Assembly (NCBI RefSeq): GCF_900115435.1
Contig: NZ_FOWK01000001.1
Span: 310,001-374,000, forward strand
Length of the DNA stretch: 64,000 nt
Reading direction: 5' to 3'
DNA from: Prevotella sp. tf2-5
Lineage (GTDB): Bacteria; Bacteroidota; Bacteroidia; Bacteroidales; Bacteroidaceae
Within the stretch, counting starts at the first letter, position 1. Each line of letters starts with the position of its first letter. Made by a program: the position numbers and the translations under genes. Below, piece by piece: positions 33,062-42,000 of the stretch. The notes beneath the pieces are model-generated. The model was not told the origin of the DNA. It did no database searches and was given only the letters and a program-made list of their open reading frames with translations.

Positions 33062-34789
33062 ATGAAAAAGATATTATATATCATCTGTGCTATCAGCGTC
33101 ATCTGCGGCTTCACGGCTTGCAACAGCTTCCTCGATGAGCACACACCGCAGGGAGTCCTTAGCGACGAACAGGTGAAGACTCCCGAGAATGCCGAGGCTA
33201 TGGTAGTTTCTGCCTATGCTATCTTCACCTCCGCCGAGGATATCAACTCCTCCTTCTCTATGTGGAATTTCGATGTACGCTCTGACGATGCCTACAAAGG
33301 TGGTAACGGTACCAGTGACGGTGACGTGTTCCACCAGCTGGAGATACAGCAGGGTGTACTGACCACCAACTGGAACATCAACGACATGTGGGTACGTCTG
33401 TACAACTGCATCTCACGTGTTAACAGTGCCATCGCACTGCTCAACACCACTGGCGACGACTTTAAGATGAAGAGCCAGCGTCTTGCCGAGATGAAGTTCC
33501 TCCGTGCCTACGCACACTTCCTGCTGAAGCGTCTCTACAAGAATATTCCTTTCGTTGTGAATGAGAATCTTACCTATGAGGAGTATAACACCTTGTCGAA
33601 CACCGAGTACAACAATGACGAGGGCTGGCAGGTCATCATCGACGACCTCATGGAAGCCTACAACACCCTGCCTGCCACTCAGCAGGATAAAGGTCGCCCC
33701 ACCAAGGCTGCCGCTGCTGCTTTCCTGGCTAAAGTATATCTCTACAAGGCTTACCGTCAGGATGATGAGAAGAGCAATCAGGTAACCTCTATCAACAAAG
33801 GTGACTTAGAGAAAGTCATTGAGTTTACCAATCCCACGCTTTATGCCAACTACGGTCTGGAGAATGACATCCATAATAACTTCCGTCCTGAGGAGCAGTA
33901 CGAGAACGGCATTGAGAGCATCTGGGCTATCCAGTATTCTCGCAACGACGGTTCCACCTATGGTAACCTCAACTGGAGCTATGGTCTGATTCCTCCCAAC
34001 ATCCCTGGTGCTACCGATGGCGGCTGCGACTTCTACAAGCCCTCCCAGAACCTTGTGAACGCCTTCCATACAGGAGATAACGGACTCCCATTGTTTAACA
34101 CCTTCAATCAGAAAAAATACGACATGGCTGTCGACAATGCTGACCCACGTCTGTTCCTTACCGTTGGTATGCCAGGACTTCCCTATATGTTCAACAAGAA
34201 CTTCATGATGGAAGAAACCAGTATCTGGAGCCGTTCAAACGGTCTCTATGGCTATCATGTCTCACTGAAGCAGAATGTTGATCCTGCCCTCATCGGTGAG
34301 TATCTTATCAAGGGTTCCTACTGGGCAAGCTCTATGAACCGTATCGTGTTCCGCTATGCCGACGTATTACTGATGCGAGCTGAGGCTTATGCACAGCTGG
34401 GTAACACCGATCAGGCTATTGCACTGGTTAACCAGATCCGCACTCGTGCTGCCGGCAGCACCCAGATGATTTCCAGCTATCCTTCCACCTATGGTGTGAA
34501 GATGTATATCGCCAACTATAAAGGATCCTACAACAAGGATGAGGCTGTCGAGATTGTGAAGATGGAACGCCGTTTGGAGATGGCTATGGAGTCTGAGCGT
34601 TTCTTCGACCTCGTCCGCTGGGGCGATGCTGCCACAGTACTCAACAAATACTTTGCGGAGGAGATCAGCAGTTGCGCCATCTACAGCAACGCCCATTTCA
34701 CCGCCAATAAGGACGAGTATCTGCCTATCCCATTCAGTCAGCTCTCTGCCTCTAACGGACATTACACCCAGAACATTGGAAACTGGTAA
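33062..34789 (+). CDS. SusD/RagB family lipoprotein, fructan-type locus
   Basis: A 575-residue lipoprotein with the lipobox FTAC. SusD features include CISRVNSAIALLN, AEMKFLRAYAHFLLKRLYKNIPFV, KAAAAAFLAKVYLYKA, the late FRYADVLLMRAEAYAQLG and VEIVKMERRLEMAMESERFFDLVRWG (about residues 498-523). It binds the glycan at the cell surface and closes the SusC channel. It stands between SusC and the DUF4960 protein in one transcript. Confidence 0.95.
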   Translation: MKKILYIICAISVICGFTACNSFLDEHTPQGVLSDEQVKTPENAEAMVVSAYAIFTSAEDINSSFSMWNFDVRSDDAYKGGNGTSDGDVFHQLEIQQGVLTTNWNINDMWVRLYNCISRVNSAIALLNTTGDDFKMKSQRLAEMKFLRAYAHFLLKRLYKNIPFVVNENLTYEEYNTLSNTEYNNDEGWQVIIDDLMEAYNTLPATQQDKGRPTKAAAAAFLAKVYLYKAYRQDDEKSNQVTSINKGDLEKVIEFTNPTLYANYGLENDIHNNFRPEEQYENGIESIWAIQYSRNDGSTYGNLNWSYGLIPPNIPGATDGGCDFYKPSQNLVNAFHTGDNGLPLFNTFNQKKYDMAVDNADPRLFLTVGMPGLPYMFNKNFMMEETSIWSRSNGLYGYHVSLKQNVDPALIGEYLIKGSYWASSMNRIVFRYADVLLMRAEAYAQLGNTDQAIALVNQIRTRAAGSTQMISSYPSTYGVKMYIANYKGSYNKDEAVEIVKMERRLEMAMESERFFDLVRWGDAATVLNKYFAEEISSCAIYSNAHFTANKDEYLPIPFSQLSASNGHYTQNIGNW

Positions 34790-34819
34790 GATAGTTTAAA
34801 GTTTAAAGATTATAGAATT

Positions 34820-36217
34820 ATGAAAACGAAATTATTAAATATCATAGGTGCGATGATGGTCATGCTTGCCTTTGTAGCATGCTCCGACGACCATACCAGT
34901 GACCTGCGACTCAGCGGTGACTGTAAGGTAGAGACATTCGCACTCGACGGCTACGAGGGGACCATAGATTTCACCACACGCAGCATCGTGGTACGTCTTC
35001 CAGAAGTCTACGATATCTCTGCCATGAAGGTTACCTCGCTCGCTATCTCCAATGGTGCCCTAAGCGACATCAGCCTGGGACAGACCCTGAACATGGAGGC
35101 AACCAAAGTGATGCACGTCTCCAACGGTGATGTCTTCATCGACTGGACCATCAGTGTTCTTCGCGATGAGGCTCGCATCTATCAGTTTGTTGTCAATGAC
35201 ATCTATCGTGGCAATATCGATCAGGACGCTAAGACCATCACGATTTACGTACCCGCTTCTGTCGATATCACCAGTCTCGTTCCGACCATTGAGTTCAGTG
35301 CCAATGCCACTATCACACCAGCATCTGGTGTGGCTCAGGACTTCTCACAGCCTGTCACCTATAAAGTGACCAATAATTCGGCTGAGAGCACCTATACCGT
35401 AACAGTGATTGCCATCGATAAGCCAAAGGCACTCTTCATCGGTGCAGCAGCTACGATGGACGACCTTGATCTGGAGGCTAAGGAGGCATGCACTTGGATG
35501 ATGAGCAACGTAGAGGGAACACTCTATGCGTCATTCGCCGACATCCATGCTGGTAGTGTCGACCTCTCCGAGTGTAAGATTATGTGGTGGCACTATCATA
35601 AGGACGGTGGTGTCGACGGACACGACCAGTTCGTCGCCAATGCCCCAGAGGCACTTGAGGCAAAGAATGAGATTCGTGCGTTCTATGAGAATGGCGGAGC
35701 ACTCTTCCTGACCCGCTATGCTACCAATCTCCCATCATTCATCGGAACCACTGGTGACGACGAATGGACGACACCTAACAACTGTTGGGGACAGGACGAG
35801 GACAAGGCTGAGCTTTGCGGAGGTCCATGGGACTTCAAGATCTATGGTGGACAGAACAACCATCCACTCTATGCCGGACTTATTGCCGGTGACGATCCTA
35901 ATGCCGTTTACTGTACCGATGCCGGTTACCACATCACCAACTCTACCGCTCAGTATCACATCGGTACCGACTGGGGAGACTACCCCAACCATACCGCATG
36001 GGAGACCCGCACCAAGGGTACTATCCTCGGTGTAGGTGGCGACGGTGCCGTTGTTGCTTGGGAATATCCTGCCAAGGACGGTAAGGGTGGTATCATCTGT
36101 ATCGGTTCCGGTTGCTACGACTGGTACTCCTACACCTACGAGGCAGGTTATGTGGAGAACTTCCACAAGAACATTGCCATTATGACAAAGAATGCTATCA
36201 ATTACTTAACGAAATAA
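34820..36217 (+). CDS. DUF4960-domain surface lipoprotein (fructan-binding-protein type)
   Basis: A 465-residue lipoprotein, lipobox FVAC. Two beta-sandwich modules (residues about 30-120 and 125-205, the second with VYIVPASVDITSLVPTIEFSA-like sequence near residue 145) precede a C-terminal DUF4960 domain of about 250 residues (KALFIGAAATMDDLDLEAKEA, KIMWWHYHKDGG, GGALFLTRYATNLP, IICIGSGCYDWYSYTYEAGY). The same domain occurs in the surface levan-binding protein BT1761 of B. thetaiotaomicron, so a fructan-binding role is likely. The stop overlaps a possible start of the next gene (TAATG). AGTTTAA heptamers lie just before its start codon. Confidence 0.82.
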   Translation: MKTKLLNIIGAMMVMLAFVACSDDHTSDLRLSGDCKVETFALDGYEGTIDFTTRSIVVRLPEVYDISAMKVTSLAISNGALSDISLGQTLNMEATKVMHVSNGDVFIDWTISVLRDEARIYQFVVNDIYRGNIDQDAKTITIYVPASVDITSLVPTIEFSANATITPASGVAQDFSQPVTYKVTNNSAESTYTVTVIAIDKPKALFIGAAATMDDLDLEAKEACTWMMSNVEGTLYASFADIHAGSVDLSECKIMWWHYHKDGGVDGHDQFVANAPEALEAKNEIRAFYENGGALFLTRYATNLPSFIGTTGDDEWTTPNNCWGQDEDKAELCGGPWDFKIYGGQNNHPLYAGLIAGDDPNAVYCTDAGYHITNSTAQYHIGTDWGDYPNHTAWETRTKGTILGVGGDGAVVAWEYPAKDGKGGIICIGSGCYDWYSYTYEAGYVENFHKNIAIMTKNAINYLTK

Positions 36218-36222
36218 TGATT

Positions 36223-37788
36223 ATGAAGACGAAGATATTTTCAACATTCGCTATCATGCTGTCAGCACTTACGCTGACAGCGTGCAGCGAGGACAGCTTT
36301 GGTCCCGATCCCGAAAAGGACTGGGCAGGAACTACCGCCTTCTTCAACTCTACCGACGAGAAGGGATTCCTCACCTACTATCATCCTGCTATCGGACGCT
36401 GTGGTGACCCCATGCCGTTCTACGATGAGAAGGAAGGTGAATATAAGGTGCTTTATCTGCAGGAGTACGACAACAACGGTCCTTGCTATCACCCCTTCTG
36501 GGGTATCAGTACCACCGACGGTGCTTACTATGAGTCTCTGGGTGAAGTGCTGCCGACAGGTACGTCCGTTCAAGAAGCAGACGCTGCCCTCGGAACAGGT
36601 TGTGCCATTTATAACGAGGCAGACAAACTATATTACATATATTATACAGGACATACTTCCAAGGAAGTCGTCTTGCGTGCTACCTCTCCCGATTTCAAGA
36701 CATGGACGAAAGACCAATCATGGCAGTTGAAGGGTGAGGACTTTGCCTCAGCCAGCGATTTCCGTGACCCTCAGGTGTTCAAGGCTGACGACGGTCTGTG
36801 GCACATGGTCATTGCTGCCAAACTGAAGTTTGTCGACTTTAAGTCAAGCGACTTGAAGAACTGGGAGTTTGCAGGTCAGTTCAACATGGTCTGGGACCGT
36901 ATGTGTGAGTGTCCCGACATCTTCAAGATGGGCGATTACTGGTATCTCGTCTACAGCGAGGCATACCGTACCGACTGGAGCCGCAAGGTGAAATATATGA
37001 TGGCAAAGAGCTATGACGACCTGAAGGCTTGCTTCAACGATCCAGGTGCCAACTGGCCTAAGGATGGTAAAGAGGGTGTACTCGACAGTCGTGCGTTCTA
37101 TGCTGGTAAGACCGCTTCCGACGGTACTGAGCGTCTCATCTGGGGTTGGTGTCCAAAACGCGAAGGTGCTACCATCTTCGACAAGAACGTCAATGTTGGT
37201 GCTGACGGTGAGCCTGCATGGGCTGGTGCACTGGTATGTCACAAGATCATCCAGCATGCCGACGGAACCCTTACCCTTGGTGCTGTTCCTGCCCTGGCAA
37301 ATAAGTATAGCCAAGCTCAGAGCGTCAATGTGATGGCAAGCAACGGTTACAACAATGGTTCCCTCTCTGGTGACGGTGCGTATGTGCTCTACAACCGTCT
37401 GGGCAACCACAACCACATCTCTTTCACCGTCACCACCAGCAACAACTGGGATAAGTTCGGCATCTCACTTGTTCGTGGCTCGGATTCCAACAAATACTAC
37501 ACGATGGTAGTTAATCCTGAGAACGAGAACTGGCGTAAGATCAACTTCGAGGAAGAAGGTGAAGACGGCAAGGGTTTCATCCGTGGTATCGACGGCTATG
37601 GTTTCGCCCGTCCTGACAATAATGTCTATAAGGTTGATATCTATACCGACAACAGCGTGATGACGATGTATATAAACGACAATGTCTGCTACACCCAGCG
37701 CATCTACGGTATCCAGAAGAACTGCTGGAGTATCAACAACTACGGCGGTTCTATCACAATTAGCGACGTAAAGGTTACACAATATTAG
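36223..37788 (+). CDS. GH32-like lipoprotein with C-terminal DUF4975-type domain
   Basis: A 521-residue lipoprotein with lipobox LTAC; ATG at 36223 or 36217 are both possible, and the longer frame from 36112 overlaps the previous gene. The N-terminal part is a five-bladed-propeller hydrolase of GH32 type: CGDPMPFYD near residue 50 replaces the usual WMNDPNG, FRDPQVF supplies the RDP motif, and CECPDIFKMGDYWYL supplies the EC motif, so all three acidic residues are present. The C-terminal beta-sandwich (from about residue 370) resembles DUF4975. A surface enzyme that cuts fructan is the best guess from motifs and neighbours; the altered first motif leaves specificity open. Confidence 0.78.
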   Translation: MKTKIFSTFAIMLSALTLTACSEDSFGPDPEKDWAGTTAFFNSTDEKGFLTYYHPAIGRCGDPMPFYDEKEGEYKVLYLQEYDNNGPCYHPFWGISTTDGAYYESLGEVLPTGTSVQEADAALGTGCAIYNEADKLYYIYYTGHTSKEVVLRATSPDFKTWTKDQSWQLKGEDFASASDFRDPQVFKADDGLWHMVIAAKLKFVDFKSSDLKNWEFAGQFNMVWDRMCECPDIFKMGDYWYLVYSEAYRTDWSRKVKYMMAKSYDDLKACFNDPGANWPKDGKEGVLDSRAFYAGKTASDGTERLIWGWCPKREGATIFDKNVNVGADGEPAWAGALVCHKIIQHADGTLTLGAVPALANKYSQAQSVNVMASNGYNNGSLSGDGAYVLYNRLGNHNHISFTVTTSNNWDKFGISLVRGSDSNKYYTMVVNPENENWRKINFEEEGEDGKGFIRGIDGYGFARPDNNVYKVDIYTDNSVMTMYINDNVCYTQRIYGIQKNCWSINNYGGSITISDVKVTQY

Positions 37789-37861
37789 GTTAGAGTTTAT
37801 TTAGTTAATAGTAGTTTGAAGTTTTCACAGCGGTGAGAAGATTGTTTCAGGATAACATATA

Positions 37862-37917
37862 AAACAACTACTCCGCCCAGGTGCCGTGATGGTTCCTGGG
37901 CGGAGTTGTTTATTTTT
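37862..37917 (+). terminator. Strong terminator of the fructan-type operon
   Basis: Arms of 19-20 bases with one bulge (AACAACTACTCCGCCCAGG from 37863 against CCTGGGCGGAGTTGTT from 37895) close a 13-base loop and are followed by TTATTTTT. Confidence 0.88.
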
Positions 37918-37963
37918 CCTACCGATTGAAGGCTTCATTTGATGGCAATGCCTTGCATCACTC

Positions 37964-38051
37964 GTTCCAGTATCTGGAATACCCCTATAACAGATATTGG
38001 AACAAGGTGAAGGAGATACTGGAGCAAGCCTTCGCAGATACTGGAATCTCT
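37964..38051. repeat. Second 22-bp-period tandem array, four units
   Basis: Units start at 37964, 37986, 38008 and 38030. They share AGATACTGGA at the same offset, and the first has the palindromic form TTCCAG-TAT-CTGGAA, like the GTTCCA-N5-TGGAAC units of the array at 9515-9668. The stretch 37918-37963 to its left shows no gene; GCAATGCCTTGC there may be a decayed fifth unit. Confidence 0.65.
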
Positions 38052-38054
38052 CGC

Positions 38055-38608
38055 ATTACAGATTACAGATTACAGTTTGCGATTTCAGATTTCAGATTTC
38101 AGTAAGCGAATTTGACAGTTGACAGTTGACAGTTAATCATTTGACCAGATTTTCAAACAAATAACAAATAACAGTTAGCGAAAAAGGAAAACAGTCTCAG
38201 TCTCAGAATCTCAGCAAGTGTTTTGACAATGACCGAAACGCAAACAAACAAACAGTAAACAGTGAGAGAAAATGAATGATAACTACACAAAATAAATATA
38301 TTAATATATTATATATTATTATATATATATTATATATAATATATATATAATAAAAATAGTGGTCAACTTTTTTAGTACGACTCAACAAACTGTTTACTGT
38401 TTGTTTGTTTGCGTTTGCTTACTGAGATTCTGAGACTGCCATTACCATACGGAAAAGGTTGACACCCTACTCTGGGGATCATTGACGCTTTTTCTAAGAA
38501 CGTTGACGCTTACCCTGGAAAAGTTGACTCTCACTAATTGTCAACTGTCAACTGTCAAATTCACTTACTGAAATCTGAAATCGCAAACTGTAATCTGTAA
38601 TCTGAAAT
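38055..38608. repeat. Giant nested inverted repeat built from heptamer repeats
   Basis: The outer left arm (38055-38136) contains three heptamers, each three times in a row: ATTACAG (38055-38075), ATTTCAG (38082-38102) and TTGACAG (38112-38132). The outer right arm (38536-38608) has the same blocks inverted and in mirror order, with two or three copies each. Inside lies a second inverted repeat: 38192-38270 against 38385-38440, with CAGAATCTCAG, AACGCAAACAAACAAACAG and AGTAAACAG matched. At the centre (38292-38352) is an almost pure AT tract that is itself symmetric. No gene is credible here. Confidence 0.8.
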
Positions 38609-38640
38609 GCACAATGATACATTTTCAGAATTATATAATA

Positions 38641-39021
38641 AATATTATATAATTTATATATTGTACAGGCATTGTCTTGCCCTAACCTCCCACTAAAAAT
38701 GCCGCAAACCTCGATAAATAAAGGGCGCAAGACCAGTGGGAGGTTGTCTGAACCTCCCACTAACGTCCAACCCATCTCCCACTATGTTAGAGGTTAGTGA
38801 GAGGTCAGTTAGAGGTTAGAGCAATCTCCAACTGACCACAAACGCCCTGTACATCGGCATTTCAGAAGAAAACAGTTGGAGATTAGTTTCGTTTTAGTTT
38901 CCATAAGTTAATTAGAATAGTTGGTAACTATGCTTTTGCAAGGATACGAATAAGCGAGTAAAGAACAAAATAAAAGAGGAACTTTTCTTGTAGAAAACCT
39001 TGGTATTACAAAATAATTTCG
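38641..39021. repeat. Second structured gene-free stretch with competing inverted repeats
   Basis: AGTGGGAGGTT (38735-38745) can pair with either of two copies of AACCTCCCACT (38684-38694 and 38751-38761). AATCTCCAACTG (38823-38834) pairs with CAGTTGGAGATT (38873-38884). TGTACAGG (38662-38669) matches CCTGTACA (38846-38853), GTCTTGCCCT (38674-38683) matches AGGGCGCAAGAC with two extra bases (38722-38733), and AAATGCCG (38697-38704) matches CGGCATTT (38855-38862). From 38890 to 39021 I see nothing beyond the HTCS promoter region. Confidence 0.6.
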
Positions 39022-39029
39022 TACTTTTG
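39022..39029 (+). promoter_or_regulatory. -7 box of the first HTCS gene
   Basis: TACTTTTG ends seven bases before the ATG at 39037; CTTG is found 19 bases upstream (38999-39002). The transcript would be leaderless or nearly so. Confidence 0.55.
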
Positions 39030-39036
39030 TAAGCCG

Positions 39037-42000
39037 ATGTTTAAGAGAATTCTCATCTTGATACTGACATGCATATCCCTGACAGGGTATGCACAGACAA
39101 ACGGGAAGTTGTTTTCTACTGGACAACTCTCCGTATGTGATGTCACCTGTGTCAGTCAGGACAGCTATGGCTATATCTGGATAGGTACGACCTACGGTCT
39201 TGACAGATTTGACGGCTACCGCTTCTATAACTACAGATATAGCAGTAGCGACTCGACGAGTATTCCCCAGAATGAGATCTGCACCTTGTTCTGCGACAGC
39301 CAAGGACGGTTATGGGTAGGAACAGGAAGCGGATTGGCAAGGTATGACTTCAGTCGTAACGGTTTCATCCGACAGCATTTTCCCGGAGGTCGTCATCCAC
39401 GAGTGAACAGTATCATAGAAACCAAGAACGGAGACCTGTATATCGGTACAGCAGGTATGGGTATCTTCTCGATGAAGAAGGGGACGGACGAGCTGGTAGA
39501 GGAGAAGAGTTTCTATCATCTCCTACCCGACAATTTCCTGAGCCGCTTACATGTAGACCGCCAAGGGGCGATCTGGTGTAAGGGCAGAGGGATAGAAATC
39601 TATCAGTTCCTCATGGAGAAAGGACAGGCTGTCCAAGCAAGGAGGTACCAGCCACAGGAGACCGTCCAAGAGTTATTGACGGATGCTGACGGGAGGATGC
39701 TTGCCGTCTTCCCGAAGAGTATCCAATACTTTGACTATACGGAAAAGACGTGGAAAGATGCTGGTTATCATATAGAAAGCATCGTCCATAACGCCGACAT
39801 GCGTGGCGCTTTCCTGAGAAGCGACGGTGACTTATACCTGGGGACCTCCGGACATGGAATCTTCGTCATCCCCAAAGGACAGACGACCCCACATGTCATT
39901 GACTTCCGTGACAAGAACTTCCAACTCTCAGAATCGTCGACCACAGCCTTTGAGGAAGACCGTTATGGAAATCTATGGATCGGGTGCTTCCTAAAGGGTG
40001 TTGCCCTGCTTAGCAAGCAACAGACCGCCTTCCATTCCTGGACGTTCTCTCCCACGGATGCTGCCTTGAACAACTCCCAGATCTCATCGGTGGCATTGGC
40101 AGAGAACAACGGGTTATGGTGCACGGTCTGGTATCAGGGGCTTTACCTGTTTGACGCTGATGGAAAAGTGGTAGCCCATCCCTCCATGCCATATGGCACC
40201 AGCCTCATCTACCGCGATAACGACGGCTCCTATTGGGTCAGTGCGAACAAGGGCTTGTTCACGTTTGACCCCCATAGTGGCAGTACACGACTGGTATTGT
40301 CCTCATCGGAATGGCTTAACACCATCTGTGACGCGGGACCATGGCTCTTCGTCTCAGAGTTCGGTCAAGGATTCCTCAGATATGACAAGCGGACAGGTGA
40401 AATCAAACGCTATTTCACCCGTATGACAGGTGAAGGAGGACATCCGTGTAATAACTGGATAGGCTCCATGCTGCTGGACAAGCAAGGTGACCTGTGGATC
40501 TCTACCGCACGCGGTCTCTGCTGTCTGAATATTGCCGATGACAGTTTCAAGAGTCATGGCTGGGAAGTCCTTTTGGATACCATCGTCTGTGGTCCTCTCT
40601 GTCAAGATTCCAAAGGAAATATCATTATCGGAACAAATGCCGGTCTTTTCATATACGACCGCCAGCATCACAAGGCAGTACCGCTGCCACATGGTGACGC
40701 GCTGGCAGACACGAAGATCTGCCGTGTCGAGTGTGACGAGGAGGACAATCTCTGGATAAGTACTCCCATCGGTATCTGGCAGTATGAGGCAAAGACCAAG
40801 AAGATGATAGCCTATAACACGGGTAACGGACAAGTCACAAGTGAGTATCTGAGCAATATCGGCATTCGCACCAATAACGGTATGATCTGTTTCGGTATCA
40901 ACAATGGTCTGACCACCTTCTATCCCAAGAATATCAAGAACAGCAACCATATCATAGGTGCCGTACATATCACAGACATCAACATCAACGGCAAGTGGGT
41001 GTCTCCCGTCCAGGAACGCATCACCGTCGACTACGATGAGAACACCTTCTCTATCAGTGCCTCCCTGTTTGACTTCATGTGGGCGGAGGACATTAGTTAT
41101 GAGTATCGGATCAATGGAGGAGAATGGCAGGGAAATATCACCGATACCAATACCTTCCCGTTCAACCGTGTTCCTCCTGGTAAATATATAATAGATGTAC
41201 GCGCGAAGTTTGGCAACCACTACTCTACCGAGTATGCTACGGTGACGATTGTCGTGAAGGATCCTTGGTATAGCAGTTCATGGGCATACGCCTGTTATGT
41301 GTTGCTCCTTTGTGCTATCTTAGTAGCCATCTTCCTGTACTACGCTAGGATGAAGCGGATGGAGCTGGGTGATGAGAAGATGAAGTTCCTGATGAACACG
41401 ACGCATGACATCCGTTCCCCATTGACCCTCATCCTTGGTCCTCTGGCGAAGCTGAAAGACATGGTACACGATGAGAACTGTCAGGTATATATGGAGACGA
41501 TCGACAGGAATGCGCAAAGGTTGTTGCTCCTCGTCAACCAGATTCTCGACGAACGGAAGATTGACAAGAACCAGATGCGCCTCCACTGTCAGGAGACTAA
41601 CATGGTAGGATTTGTCAGTAACCTCTGCAAACTCTATCAGTACACTGCCAGTCAGAGAAACATCACATACACGATAGAGCACGAGAAAGACTACCTGATA
41701 GCGTGGATTGACCGTACACAGTTTGACAAGGTCATCTCCAACCTGCTATCCAACGCCTTCAAATACACCTTTGACGGTGGAGAGATCAAAATCATACTCA
41801 GGGAGACTGACCAGCATCTGGAGATAGAGGTTATCGACAATGGTGTAGGTATCAAGCCCAGTGACTTCAAACACCTCTTCGACCGTTTCTATCAAGGCAA
41901 GAACAATCTTGGTATAGGCATGCAAGGAACAGGCATCGGTCTGAACCTGAGCCGTTCCATCGTAGAGCTGCATGGTGGAAAGATCAAGGCACGTCGTAGG

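Noticed and set aside
38203..38388. 61-residue open frame in the nested palindrome
   Set aside because: It is a low-complexity translation of the AT core (Tyr/Ile-rich) with no coding signature.
38548..38775. 75-residue open frame on the minus strand
   Set aside because: It covers the right arm of the palindrome and the competing hairpins; composition follows the repeats and not a protein.
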